Source: Fomes fomentarius
Taxonomy: Eukaryota; Basidiomycota; Agaricomycetes; Polyporales; Polyporaceae
Reading direction: 5' to 3'
Assembly: GCA_022606135.1 (NCBI GenBank)
Contig: JABYQN010000016.1
Location: 62,001-126,000 of the forward strand
Length of the DNA: 64,000 nucleotides
Shown here: positions 34,701 through 45,397 of the stretch, piece after piece
Layout: each line of letters opens with the position of its first letter
Position numbering within the stretch: position 1 is the first letter of the stretch
Program-made: the position numbers and the translations under genes
Notes under the pieces: generated by a model
Told to the model about the DNA's origin: nothing
Databases searched by the model: none
What the model saw: the letters and a program-made list of their open reading frames with translations, nothing else

Positions 34701-35864
34701 TACCCGGGAATCATGACGTCATATGCCATCGCGAGGACTTCCTGGCCACCATGCCAGATCGCCTTCATGCCATCGATACGCTCGGCATGGCCGTAAAACC
34801 GGATCTGGTATGTGACATCCGTGCGCGCGAGCTCCCAGGGGTTATCGTGCTCAAGCCACGGATCGGGTGCCTCGAGCTGGCTGCCATCGGGCGCGATCAG
34901 CTGCTGGAAGATACCTGACAATACCGTTAGCTACACGTCGAAAACGGTGCTAGAAAAAGCAGGGTACGTACCATACTTGTAACGCAGACCGTATCCCCAG
35001 ACGGGAAGTTCCTGGGATGCGGACGAGTCGAGGTAGCAGGCGGCAAGACGGCCAAGACCACCATTTCCGAGACCAGCATCACGCTCCTGGTCGATGAGGT
35101 CCTCAAGGTTGAAGCCGAGCTTGTCTATACCCTCTTGGTACTTGTCCTTGAGGCCAAGGTTGAGAAGCGCGTTGTCGAGGGTGCGCCCCATCAAGAACTC
35201 GAGAGAGAGGTAGTACGCGCGCTTCGGCGCCTTCCGCGTGTAGGTAGACTGGGTCTCATTCCAGTTGACCTATCACATTATGGAAGCCGTCAGCGCATAC
35301 GGCGCAGATTTTCAAGCAGAAATGGCAGCATACAATGAGGTTGTCGCGGACGGAGAGTGCAGAGGCCTGGTACGCGCCAAGGTTGTCGAGGTTGTAGGCC
35401 TGGCGAGCGAGAGATGTGTGAACGTGGTTTACAACTGACTTGGTGACAGCGGGAGTATCTGAGCTGGAAGTCAGTGTGTATCCTTCGTGCGAGGGCGTAC
35501 GCGAAATGAACGCGGAAGCGAAGCGACGGGTATCCGTTCGCGCGCCGGGAAGTACACGAGGCTCCTGAACGCCCCATGATTGTCGCGACCGTCTGCCCCA
35601 GCTACATCCTGCATACTGTGAGAAAGCGAGACTCACCATGGGTCAGCGAGGGTATACCCTCTTTCCAAGCCTGCTCGTCTCCTACGGGCCACTTCTCTTT
35701 TCCGGTCGCGTCGGTCTCAGGTTTGTATCCTGCTCGACGGTCAGCACACAGTATGCCTTGCCGCACGTAGCGCACTCACCGGTCAAAGACCGAACGTGTC
35801 TGCGCGAAGCCCTAGCAGTCTTTGTGGGCTTGCCGATGGTGCTCGGGTCGATGGTGGACGTCAT
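31723..35864 (-). CDS. GPH1: Glycogen phosphorylase
   Basis: Glycogen phosphorylase (GT35 family) releases glucose-1-phosphate from glycogen in the cytosol with pyridoxal phosphate as cofactor. The gene has many short exons. It starts [20 protein letters not shown] at 35864. Conserved blocks in order are [20 protein letters not shown] (about 35200), [45 protein letters not shown] (about 34700), [20 protein letters not shown] (about 34110), [15 protein letters not shown], and [15 protein letters not shown] (about 32410), which contains the cofactor-binding lysine. The end reads [20 protein letters not shown], stop 31723-31725. All key blocks are intact. Confidence 0.95.
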
Positions 35865-36008
35865 GTCGTCCTACGCCTTAAGGTGGAGGTCGAAGGTGGT
35901 GGTTGAGACTCCGGGACGTCGACGAAACGCGCACCGCGAAGAGTGCGCAATCAGGCCGCGTACAAGAGGGAGGAGGAGGAGGGAGAAAGTTGGAGAACGC
36001 AAGGGGGA

Positions 36009-36014
36009 TTTATA
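36009..36014 (-). promoter_or_regulatory. TATA box of glycogen phosphorylase
   Basis: TATAAA on the minus strand about 145 bp before the start codon, followed by a long CT-rich leader. Confidence 0.5.
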
Positions 36015-36019
36015 GGATA

Positions 36020-37120
36020 GAGGACGGCACATCACGATTCACCAGGACCTCCAGACCGCGCGTGCGAACTGTGACGCCATACATTGCTGCATCTCCCAGC
36101 TCGGCGTTGGCCCGGCGCACTGCCCGGACCACGCTCTAGAACAACATCCTGCACGTTGAGCTCCCCCTCGACGCCGCGTACTCGCCCGCCGTGTTGTTCT
36201 GCAAGCCGTGACCTCCCCAAGCTCCACTCCTGTGAACGCAGAACTCTCGACGGCTTCACACAGCGCCCCGCTGGGCCCTCGTGATGCTCTCTGAATGTTG
36301 ATGATAGATGCGGATAAGATGAGGGACGCTCAACGGGAGAATGGATTCGAATCCGACTTCGTCGCGGCGTCGTTCAGAAGTCCCCTTGCCATAACTGCCA
36401 AATTGGTGGCGTGCAGAAGCACTCCGATGTTGACATGGAGAAGGTGCCTGACTATGGAATCTCACGGGTATTTGTGCTTGGACGGTCAGAGGGCAGTCTG
36501 ATGTGGTCCTCTTGCTACTTCGCGAGCGATGGTTCGCGAGTCTAGAACGGCGTTGGCACCGCATGGGTGTACTTCGAGCACCGCGACTGGTCGACCAAAC
36601 CTCACTTTTACGTGGTATGAGTGAGTCCGAGAGAGCATGTGTGCATCCTCTCCGCTCGGAATGAACCCTCAGACGGAGGTAGGGCGGTCGGAGAAGGACT
36701 CGGATGCCGAACGAACGTTGAGTCACTGGTTTCAAAATACCCTAGAGAGCAGCAGACCCTCGGACGTGTCACTAGCTCTTGCTGTCGCTTCAACGCCAAG
36801 ATGTCTCGACTGCAGTGTCACAGCTTGCGGGATTTCATTTGCGCCCTGGGGAAGGTTCATAGGACTGGTTGGTACCTTAAGAAATTTGCAGACACCCTAC
36901 CTTCCCGCATTATGCCAAGTCGCATCTTCTCCGGACCGCATGCGCACGTCGAGTGCGGATCTCCGATTGCAGTACAACTCGGAGTACGAAGACGAGGACG
37001 GAGAGGGATGAAAAGACTGAGAGTATTGTGTGCTTGGGGCCGACACCAACAAAATGGCGCTACGAGCCTCGGACCGTTCGTAACGTTGTTGCAGACCATC
37101 TCGAACTTCTCTTGATCTAG
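36020..37120. other. Region without a recognised gene
   Basis: Upstream flank of glycogen phosphorylase. Several overlapping frames are open but none shows a family motif. A 14-base block CTTCTCCGGACCGC occurs at about 36923 and again at 37154, hinting at a small local duplication. Confidence 0.35.
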
Positions 37121-37408
37121 CGATGAAGATGGTATTGAAGTCGAAAATCAAGAGCTTCTCCGGACCGCGAAAGTCTCAAATCGAGCGCAGATCCTCGGGT
37201 GCAGTGACTCTGCAATTGTAAGTATGACTTGAACATGGAGTAGTTGCTGGCGTAGGCGGGTGTGGTGCGCGCTGCAGGCGGGATCATAGGCTTAGGTGCT
37301 AGGGCTACGTACCTCAAGTTCCAGTCAGCCTTTGCGGTGAAGTACGATAGAGGCCCACTACTAACTTTCACTCAGGACGACTCATACGAGGAACTGGCGA
37401 AGTCGTGA
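37121..37408 (+). CDS. Possible 3' end of an unidentified gene
   Basis: Two frames join in phase: exon 37121-37217 (DEDGIEVENQELLRTAKVSN...SAI) and exon 37256-37408 (AGVVRAAGGIIGLGARATYL to DDSYEELAKS, stop). Sequence character looks coding and includes a mildly hydrophobic Gly/Ala stretch. The intron would be only 38 bp, shorter than others here, and I find no upstream exon. I do not recognise the protein, and a decayed gene is possible. Confidence 0.3.
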
Positions 37409-38017
37409 GTAGACTATCCGATCATCCGAACACATACCCCGCACCGCAACAATATCGGGTACGAAGCGTACAGTCGGCGACAAGCTTCACGCAGATCTCC
37501 TCTTATCTAGGATCATCCCTACCCAAAGTGTCATCAGCCTTGCAACTCTCCCGCACATCAGGGCAGACCGGAGATTCAAGCCGCAACATACCTCCCGCGA
37601 AGCCCCAGATCGTCCCAAATAGCCTAGTGAGATCGTCTTCTCGCTCGGAAAGTAGTTTCATACAACAACAGATATTCTCCAACGAACGTTGTCCGGGTCC
37701 CTCGGAAGTCTGAAGCCTGAATGGTGGCGATGCACCGGTATAGCCGGCACGCAGAACAACTTCCATCTGTCTTGGAGGTCGCGAAGACCTTTCTGTGGAG
37801 CAGGTCTTCACCATGCCAACGGACGAGGGGCTCAGGAGGGCAGAGAGAGCATATGCTCTTGCTATTTGCGACATGGGGAATATCATAGAAGCAATACGAT
37901 ACGGCACGATACCTTCCGGATCGGAAACATAGAATAAGTTATACACACAGCAAGGACGGATGCCCGGCACGCGCAGTCGCAGACCACGTCTAGTCCGAGG
38001 CGATCTCCGTGTTGGTA

Positions 38018-39171
38018 TCAATCGGAGGCAGCCGCCAGGTAGCTCTGCGCACGGATGTGCGGAAGCGGACAGCAGAATTCGTTGGTCAAAGCAACAAGCA
38101 AGCAGATGAACAGAGAAACTGACCTCTCGGTCCTCCAGGAACTCCAGGTAAGTGAGCGCGGCCGCGATGTAGAAAGAGGGCTCGACGCCGAGATTGCGAC
38201 ACAGCTGCTCGTCCATCTCCAGGAGCCCCGACGTGCGATATGCAGTAAACACAGGTGTCCGATCATGGAACGTCAGCAGCGGCAATGGTGTAAGCGGGTC
38301 CGTGCCTTCTTGCCCCGCTGGTGCTGGCGCTATCGGCACGAAGCCCTTTGCCGGTGTCAGCGCACCAGGGACAGGTGAAAGTGTGAACGAATAGCTGTGG
38401 CTGGGCGCATGGTTCTTGATCGCCGCCATGAGCCTGGTGAAGATGGACACCGCCTGAGTCGGTTCTGGTACGTGCGGCTGGGAATGGGGCGTAAGGATGA
38501 AGTTCGTGATCGCCGATTGCAGCAGGGGCTGCGACAGCCTCCTCAGCGCACGGGGAGGCGACAGCGATACGGATTTGAGCTTCGCGTGCACGGAGCGTGG
38601 TGAGGGTGGATGCACGACCACAACGGGGCCTGTGGGCGGCGTGGGCGGGTAGGAATGTTGCTCTCGACCTGAGCCCTCCGTGAGCGTCACCTCGGAGTCG
38701 GTCGAGTGGGTCGTGAGCGCGGGAGGGCGCCCTTCTGACGCTGGCCCTGAAGGCGGGAGATTCGTCCTGCATGCGAACGATAGGGCAGCATCGGCGTGAT
38801 ATGGAGATGTCTGTGGGACTGGAAGCAGGGGGATGAAGACCCCTGGTGGGAAGGACGGGGTGCGGAGACGGATGTACCAGCCACGTTTCGGGCGGTGGAC
38901 TGTCCAGAGGAGGGTTGAGGTTGCATTGTCCTAGCATGGACTCTCAACAAAGGAGATGATGCACAACTCATGTGGAGACTCACAACTATGTGTTCGAGTA
39001 TCTCATCGTCCGTCAGGAACCTTTCCTTCACGATGTGAGTTTAGTTGTGCGGTCCCTGTACTCCTTCGTGTGTTGCGGGTTACTCGCCTTATACCATACT
39101 ACTTTGTCGGTGCTTTCCTCACAGACGTTGATCCGCATATCCTCCAGCACGTCCGAACTATCAACCACCAT
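38018..39171 (-). CDS. Conserved basidiomycete protein of unknown function
   Basis: Predicted 306-aa protein from four in-frame exons: 39171-39127 (MVVDSSDVLEDMRIN), 39025-38984 (ERFLTDDEILEHIV), 38930-38124 and 38044-38018 (SYLAAASD, stop). The large exon begins DNATSTLLWTVHRPKRGWYI and RLRTPSFPPGVFIPLLP, passes through a Pro/Ser-rich middle, and ends in TPVFTAYRTSGLLEMDEQLC, GVEPSFYIAAALTYLEFLED. I believe this ending recurs in agaricomycete proteins of unknown function, but I cannot name a domain. The first donor is GTCTGT, an unusual but possible site; with it all frames match. An ATG further downstream could be used instead. Confidence 0.65.
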
Positions 39172-40231
39172 GGTGCGAACGCATGAGTCTTGTTGCGCCA
39201 AACAGCCTCGTGAAATGGACGTACCTCCGTACCACATAACGTGTCGGACTAGAATTCGAAATGCCCGCGGCGTGCATCTCTTCAGCGCACTCTCTTGTCT
39301 TTCACAAGGATCTGGCTAATGATAACGAGAGTACAACGATGGATGTGATAGGAGTCTAGGAAGGGTAGAATGGCAAGTGCCAAGTGGGGGATTGTGGGCC
39401 GTGGCACACATCGTGGGATAGTCGTAGACGCCTATGGAACATAAATGGGCGTCTATATGTTACACTTCCACGTGAGATGTAGTACCAGGATTGCGTAGTA
39501 TATTCAACAAGATCATCCCAAAAGACATCTATGCCCACACTTTGAGGTGAATTAGGTTTTTTGCCAATGATGGAAGGTCGTCGATGTAGACGGGACGGGG
39601 TACTCAGGCTGGTCAAAGTAAGCGACTTGAGGAAGATGGGCACAGGGACTCGTGGTTTTCAGTAACTACAGGTCTCGTGTTTTTTTCATACTTGACTCAT
39701 ACATCAAACAATATTACACTAGCCCAACCTTCAACATTATCGCTTCACGGTTTCACCGTCTCGTTCCTCAGTACTAGTAAGTACTAAGTACTTATCAATC
39801 ATGATCGTCAGCTTGCTGCGCCTTGCCTGTGCTCCAACAACCGGATGTCGGGGACAGACCGGCGGTGTTAGTCTTGAGATGTACGGTGAGTACAGACCAC
39901 TACATATATGAAATGTCCACATACTTTTTTTCCACTTCACTTCAGATGGACGCATCAACTGGCGCTTACCGTACCATATATGGCATGATCGTAGCGTCCC
40001 CCGATGAAGCGGAGCGCCGAGGACTCCTTGGCTCACACTACCGTGATACCAGTTTGAATATCTTGCCGGCAGCAGTCGATTGTCGGGGTCTGATGCCCTC
40101 GTGGGGAACTGCGTCATGACACTACTAGAGCGGAGCTCGAGCGATCTGTAAGCGGACTCCGAGAGGAATCCCAGCTTAGGCGACAACAACTTGAACACCC
40201 CACCACCACATACCACTACCCCCATTCCCCA
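39172..40231. other. Intergenic region
   Basis: Shared upstream region of the minus-strand conserved gene and the plus-strand dehydrogenase. A short plus frame around 39949-40119 (MDASTGAYRTIYGMIVASPD) may be a relic exon; nothing else is recognised. Confidence 0.35.
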
Positions 40232-40484
40232 ATGCCCACTTACGCCGTTGTTGGCGCGTCTCGCGGAATTGGGCTGGAATATGTCCGGCAGCTGGTGAGT
40301 CATTGATTATCTGCCGCATGGAACTTGAAGTAGACACCGCCCGAAGGCAGCGCGACCCGGCTCTACTGTGTTTGCTGTTGTTCGAAACGCGAGCAAAACA
40401 ACATATTTGAGTGAGGCGGCGGTGGGATTGGAGAACGTGCATGTCTTGGAAGCAGACGTTGTTGATTACCAGTCTCTCGAGGTG

Positions 40485-40519
<35 letters not shown>

Positions 40520-41353
40520 TTCCACTTGCCATCCTCGCTGACTTCTACTCGTAACATAGCGGGCGGCCGAGAGTATCTCCAAAATCACTTGTGGCAAGCT
40601 CGACGTACTTATCCACAACGCAGCTAAGACATATGGCCCAACCGTTATGCACAGCTTCGAGAACTTGTATGACTCTCTCCGGTTCTTTCTTGACTGACTT
40701 TTGATCAGGCGTGCTTCCTTTATAGCACGAGTATAGATGCTCTGGATGCGGACCTCATCGAGATGGTACGTCACATGTCGACACTGAGTCATCACCATAC
40801 TCACCCTGCCACCGTAGATCAAAGTCAACACACTCGGCGTCATCCATTCCATCAAAGCCTTCCTTCCGCTTCTCCGCGCCTCCACTGAGCCCTTAAAGAA
40901 GATCATAGTGATCGGTTCTCTCGGCGGCGATCTTGAGTTCGTGCGTCGGACGAACAACGCATATTTGGGCTCATATGGCGTCGCGAAGGCAGGAGCGCAC
41001 ATGGTGGCTACGAAGTACGCCGTCACGCTCAAGGACGAGGGCTTCGTGGTCGTATCCCTCTCACCCGGAGCCGTTGACACCATAGACACTCAACCCCTCA
41101 ATGCCTCCCGTACGTCATTCCAATGGTCTCGATGTATGTTGCCATGACTCAACTTCACATCGACGATGCAGAGAAGGAGGGCGCTCGCGCTAAGCTGCAC
41201 GAGGCTGTGGAGGGGATCAACGCGGTCGGTCTGCCCTCTGAAGTATACACTACGGCAACGTCTGTCGCGGCACAACTCAAGACAATCAATAGCCTCACCC
41301 AGGTGCAGAATGGTCTTTTCCTGAAGGAGACGGGCGAGGAATGTAAGTCCTAG
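40232..41353 (+). CDS. Short-chain dehydrogenase/reductase
   Basis: Predicted 272-aa NAD(P)-dependent short-chain dehydrogenase/reductase with a Rossmann fold. Six exons join in frame: 40232-40294, 40347-40481, 40560-40666, 40726-40765, 40818-41109 and 41172-41353. The cofactor loop is GASRGIG near the N terminus. Further motifs are LDVLIHNAA (NNAG equivalent), the catalytic serine in IVIGSLGGD, and the catalytic YGVAK. After it come LSPGAVDT and the C-terminal TSVAAQLKTIN. It resembles the small sniffer or norsolorinic-acid-ketoreductase-like group; the substrate is unknown. Intron 2 carries a (TC)15 repeat. A paralogue lacking the catalytic part lies 500 bp downstream. Confidence 0.9.
40487..40516. 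repeat. (TC)15 microsatellite in an intron
   Basis: Fifteen TC units right after the donor of intron 2 of the dehydrogenase. Confidence 0.95.
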
Positions 41354-41777
41354 AATGAATTTTGTGTGGTCATGAATGAATCGTACGTCATATTCGATAC
41401 CTGCTCTGCTCACACTTCAATCGTAAGATCACTGATCACATTCAACCAGAATGTATGGCGGCAAGTAACACAGATGCTAGTTTTCATTGAGCTATTCATC
41501 GTCAACATTTGTGTAACGCTGGGAGGAGGGAATTGCGCTCAGTTCGCCTGCGTCGTGGGAGTGCCGGACGTCTATTGAGCAGCTGGATCACCATACTCCT
41601 CCTCAATTTTTCTCTGACACTAGTTAGACTCTGTGGTTTCCGCTCACAGCGATGTCCGGCGCGCCCACAAATTGCGGATTACTTTTAAACAATCATCGTC
41701 TTCCCATGGTGGCGGTGGCTGAGTAGTTCCTGTCAGTATGATCACCCTTGCCGCCTCGGACAAAGCAAGCTCTTCGG

Positions 41778-41786
41778 TCTATAAAG
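41778..41786 (+). promoter_or_regulatory. TATA box of the broken dehydrogenase
   Basis: CTATAAAGG about 65 bp before the start codon at 41850; the promoter outlived the enzyme. Confidence 0.45.
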
Positions 41787-41849
41787 GACATGGCACAGAG
41801 GATGCTTGAAAGCTAAGCCCAGCCACTACTACTACTACCTATCGCGACA

Positions 41850-42404
41850 ATGCCCTCATACGCTATAATCGGCGCATCTCGGGGAATCGGCCTTGAATTC
41901 GTTCGGCAGCTGGTCTGACCCACCATCATGCTGGTACTAGTCCCATAGCTGACCTTTGTACCTGTTAGGCAAGGAGACCTGGCGCAACGGTCTTTGCAAT
42001 TGTTCGCAATGCCGGCACATCAACATATCTGATAGAAGCAATCTCTAGCTACCACGAAGTACGCTCTGAAGCTCAAGGACGAAGGGTTTGCTGTAGTATT
42101 GCTGCTACCTGGAGCAGTTGATATTACGGGCACCCAGCGCCTCGAAGGACCGGGTGAAATACTCAATACTTGAACCGCCGCGCACCCACTCACAAAGTTG
42201 TCGTTTGATTGCAACGCAGATGGCAAGAACACTGCTCGTACCGCATTGCTGAAAGTTCTGGATCAAGTCGCAGCGGCGGGTCATCCCATGGAGTTGCAGT
42301 CTCCAGCGCAGTCTGTCGCGGCACAGCTCAAGACTATCGACGGCCTCACACTGGCGCAAAATGGCCTTTTTCTCCGACACACGATCGAGGAGTGGGTTGT
42401 GTAG
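41850..42404 (+). pseudogene. Short-chain dehydrogenase paralogue with catalytic deletion
   Basis: Starts MPSYAIIGASRGIGLEFVRQ, closely like the gene upstream, continues ATVFAIVRNAGTSTYLIEA, then jumps near 42050 to TTKYALKLKDEGFAVV and PGAVDI. The last part reads QSPAQSVAAQLKTIDGLTLA to the stop at 42402-42404. The deletion removes the NNAG region, the catalytic serine and the YxxxK tyrosine; only the lysine-side residues remain. A stop also follows the first exon unless it is spliced out. It cannot be an active reductase. Confidence 0.8.
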
Positions 42405-43356
42405 GAAGTCTATGTAGGGCGTAACTGTCTCAGATCGTTCGTCGTATGACAACATGAATACAATCGGTACCCTGGTGTCACCGGCAGCTGCCTTGTACTG
42501 GCGTGATGCTGTCACTCAGACTGCATCCTGAGCCCGGCTGAGGGTTCATCGTTCAACGCGAACCTTGCTTCCCGCTGAGTCTCCGACGGCGCGAACCCTG
42601 GCTTCACAGCTCTCTTTCTGAGCTGCACGCATGTAGCTCTCCTTCAAAAGCTGGTGAGGTCTCAATACATAGTGTCGACTCTCGCACAGATGATACCCTA
42701 GCTGGCATTCGAGATACTTACTGGTTGCATAGCTTCTGCCTCCCTATGGTCTTGGTATAAGAGTCACTGGTTGCACTGCCACACTGCCATGCCGTGGGGC
42801 GCTTGGTACCCGTTTTGGGAAATACGCTCCTGACTCCTCTCGGATTCACGACCGCCCAAAACCACTACGATGCTCAGCGCACGCCTTTTGCGAACCACAC
42901 CTTTACTTATCTGTAGCCAACACTGCCTCACGAGGGTCAACCAATGGGCGTCTCAGTTTGCTGCGCGTCACGTTATGACAACTGTTACTTGACGTACATC
43001 GCCTCATGGCAGCGCATGACGAAAACTCTACTCATCGGGTTCGCAGGGAAACAGCGTGCCTCGGTTAAACATCTTACCCTTGGCAACGGAGGCAAGCTGT
43101 GCATCTAATCTGATTGTGCTGCAGCGTGGGCGAGGAAGGCGAACTTGAAGCGCTGCGGGATTCTCAGCTGATTGTCTTCCTCAGACCACCATAACTAGGT
43201 GTGGCGCACCATCGCCGCTGTAGCCGCATATATGGCTTTATACGCTCTGGTAGGAGCACTGCTTACTCTTGTGCTCGTCGTACATAGGTGGTACCACGGG
43301 CTGGGCAAGATGCTGTCGATCTTGGTGCGTGCCAATCTAACCTGGTCTCACGCAGT
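42405..43356. other. Region without a recognised gene
   Basis: Intergenic stretch before BTB gene B. No recognised motif; short frames only. Confidence 0.4.
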
Positions 43357-45033
43357 ATGAGTACGCTGATGGAAAGTTACCAGCAATCGTTCTCCCCACT
43401 CACAGACCGATATCGAGGAACCTGTATCCTGGGATTTATATCCGACATCTGGGATACGGATGGATCTGATCTCAGGCTCAATCCCGATGCCACGGTAATT
43501 CCAAACCCTTGGGGTGACGCGGACTGCCCTCTGGAATCCGCGCCATCATCCGTGAGTGGACAACAGCTCCGTGCAAGGCGATTCACTCGCCAGTATCTTC
43601 CTCCTCAGCAACCTCCGCCTGAGCAAGGCCTTCCTCCTACTCCCGATGAGACTGTTCCAGAACTGCATGGGAATGTTTCGGACTTCCCGGATTCCCCTCT
43701 CGCACGATTCGATACCCACATGGAGAAATCACCTTCACAGCCCCGATCTACGGGTTCATACGAGATGAGAACCACCACTTCATCCGACTCGCCGCAAAGG
43801 GATGAGGAGTTGTGGATGGAGGATGGAAATCTGATCCTCGTGACGGCTTCTGTGCAGTTCCGTGTCTACAGAGGCCCGCTAATTGGACAGTCTCTGGTGT
43901 TCAGGGATATGCTGTCCCTTCCGCAACCTGCCGAACATCCCGCCTCGAAGCATTCTTCCTGTGCTGATTGCATTCCCTGTATCACTATCCCATTGTCGGA
44001 CTCGCCTGAGGACCTGAGACACTTCCTCCGGGTCATGACTGGGCAGAGTACATGGTATGTTACCTTGCACGTACTACAAGAACCGGTGCTGACAAGCCTG
44101 GACAACAGCTTTGGCGGGCTTCATCCCACCTTCGACGAGATCTCTGCGCTAGTCCGCATGGGTAACAAGTACCAATGCGACAAGCTCGTGAACCGCTGCG
44201 TCGAGTACCTGAAGCGCTACTACCACGACGACTTCGACCTGTGGCGCAATGACGAGGCCGTCTTCAGTCCTCCGAACTTCAAGCCCATTCACAACATCGG
44301 TGTCGTGAACCTGGCGCGACTTCTCGGTGTCGACGTCATCCTTCCCGGCGCGCTCATGGGTTGCTGTATGCTTGGCATGGAGATCGTCGAGGGCTTCACG
44401 CGCGAGGACGGCACGAGGGAGATGCTCTCACTCGAGGACCTCGGGCGCTGCTACCTCGGGCGGGCGAATCTCCTCGAGGCGAACGCCGAGGCAACGCTCA
44501 AGCTGATGAAGCAGTCCCTCGCACCAGGGTGCAGGCGTCCGGAACGTTGCGAGCCGACGATACGCAAGATTTTGCACGGGCTGGCGGAGGGCAGCCAGAA
44601 CGTGCTGTTCAGCCTCCGCTGGGATTGGTCGTGGACGCCGTTCATCGAGCGAGAAGACAAGGAGCGGGACTTGTGCTCCGAGTGTTTCAAAATGCTGGGG
44701 AAGCGTGGACGACAGAAGGAGATCCACCGCGCGATTTTTGACAAGCTGCCGTCGTTGATGGGAATCAAGGTCGAGAGGTGGGGTCTCCCGCCGGTGGAGT
44801 CGGAGAGTGAGGCCCAGGACCCGCCTCCGCCTGACCCAACGACGGTCACTGCACCTGCAGCTCAGGCTGCCGCTCCTGCCCCTGCCCCTGTTGCACCAGC
44901 GGGCGTTGCACCAGCTGGACATGCACCTGTTCCCGCTGCAGTACCTGTCGGTCCTCCGCCACCTCTTGGTGCGTTAGCAGGTGTACTGCCTATCGCCCCG
45001 GTGCTCATCGTGGCAGCTGCGCCGGGCCCGTAG
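43357..45033 (+). CDS. BTB/POZ domain protein B with Pro/Ala-rich tail
   Basis: Predicted 540-aa BTB protein once the 54-bp intron 44055-44108 (donor GTATGT, branch GCTGAC) is removed; the intron is a multiple of three without stops, so the frame looks uninterrupted. A long Ser/Pro-rich N terminus leads to RDEELWMEDGNLILVTASVQ and FRDMLSLPQP. The second exon has FDEISALVRMGNKYQCDKLV, IGVVNLARLL, LMGCCMLG and FTREDGTREMLSLEDLGRC, then CRRPERC and LCSECFKML. A tail of about 70 residues rich in Pro and Ala is unique among the BTB proteins here. The start is the first ATG in frame; upstream frame is open but has no ATG. Confidence 0.88.
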   Translation: MSTLMESYQQSFSPLTDRYRGTCILGFISDIWDTDGSDLRLNPDATVIPNPWGDADCPLESAPSSVSGQQLRARRFTRQYLPPQQPPPEQGLPPTPDETVPELHGNVSDFPDSPLARFDTHMEKSPSQPRSTGSYEMRTTTSSDSPQRDEELWMEDGNLILVTASVQFRVYRGPLIGQSLVFRDMLSLPQPAEHPASKHSSCADCIPCITIPLSDSPEDLRHFLRVMTGQSTWYVTLHVLQEPVLTSLDNSFGGLHPTFDEISALVRMGNKYQCDKLVNRCVEYLKRYYHDDFDLWRNDEAVFSPPNFKPIHNIGVVNLARLLGVDVILPGALMGCCMLGMEIVEGFTREDGTREMLSLEDLGRCYLGRANLLEANAEATLKLMKQSLAPGCRRPERCEPTIRKILHGLAEGSQNVLFSLRWDWSWTPFIEREDKERDLCSECFKMLGKRGRQKEIHRAIFDKLPSLMGIKVERWGLPPVESESEAQDPPPPDPTTVTAPAAQAAAPAPAPVAPAGVAPAGHAPVPAAVPVGPPPPLGALAGVLPIAPVLIVAAAPGP

Positions 45034-45397
45034 TTTGAAGAGTCACTGTTTGCCACTAAGTACTGAGACGGGCGAGTTCGGAGTCACTCCTACAATTTGG
45101 TTTGATCATAGGCCTGGACTATAGCATATTTTTGCATTGTCTTCATTCGCATTATTTCCGGCACTTTTAGCAGTGTATCTCTATGTCCGTGTACCTACAG
45201 GTTGGTCCCAGCAAGTTGGAATCGCAATGTACTTGAGAGCCGGAGCGCCCGCACTCGCGTGACGTCGATGGCTGCAGAGGCGACGCGTCTGTGGCTTGTC
45301 AACTCGCGTTCATCCTGAACTTCCAGTTTGTCTTTGTCCTCGGTCCTGACTATCACTGACTCTGCGTTCGCTTGCTGGATGTGTTTCATCTCTTACA

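Noticed and set aside
37503..38017. Extension of the 395-codon minus-strand frame beyond the splice donor at 38124
   Set aside because: Splicing to the exon SYLAAASD at 38044 gives a cleaner end; the extension has no recognisable sequence character and runs through the intron.
39737..40303. 188-codon minus-strand frame overlapping the start of the dehydrogenase
   Set aside because: It covers the antisense of a verified first exon and shows no motif; probably chance.
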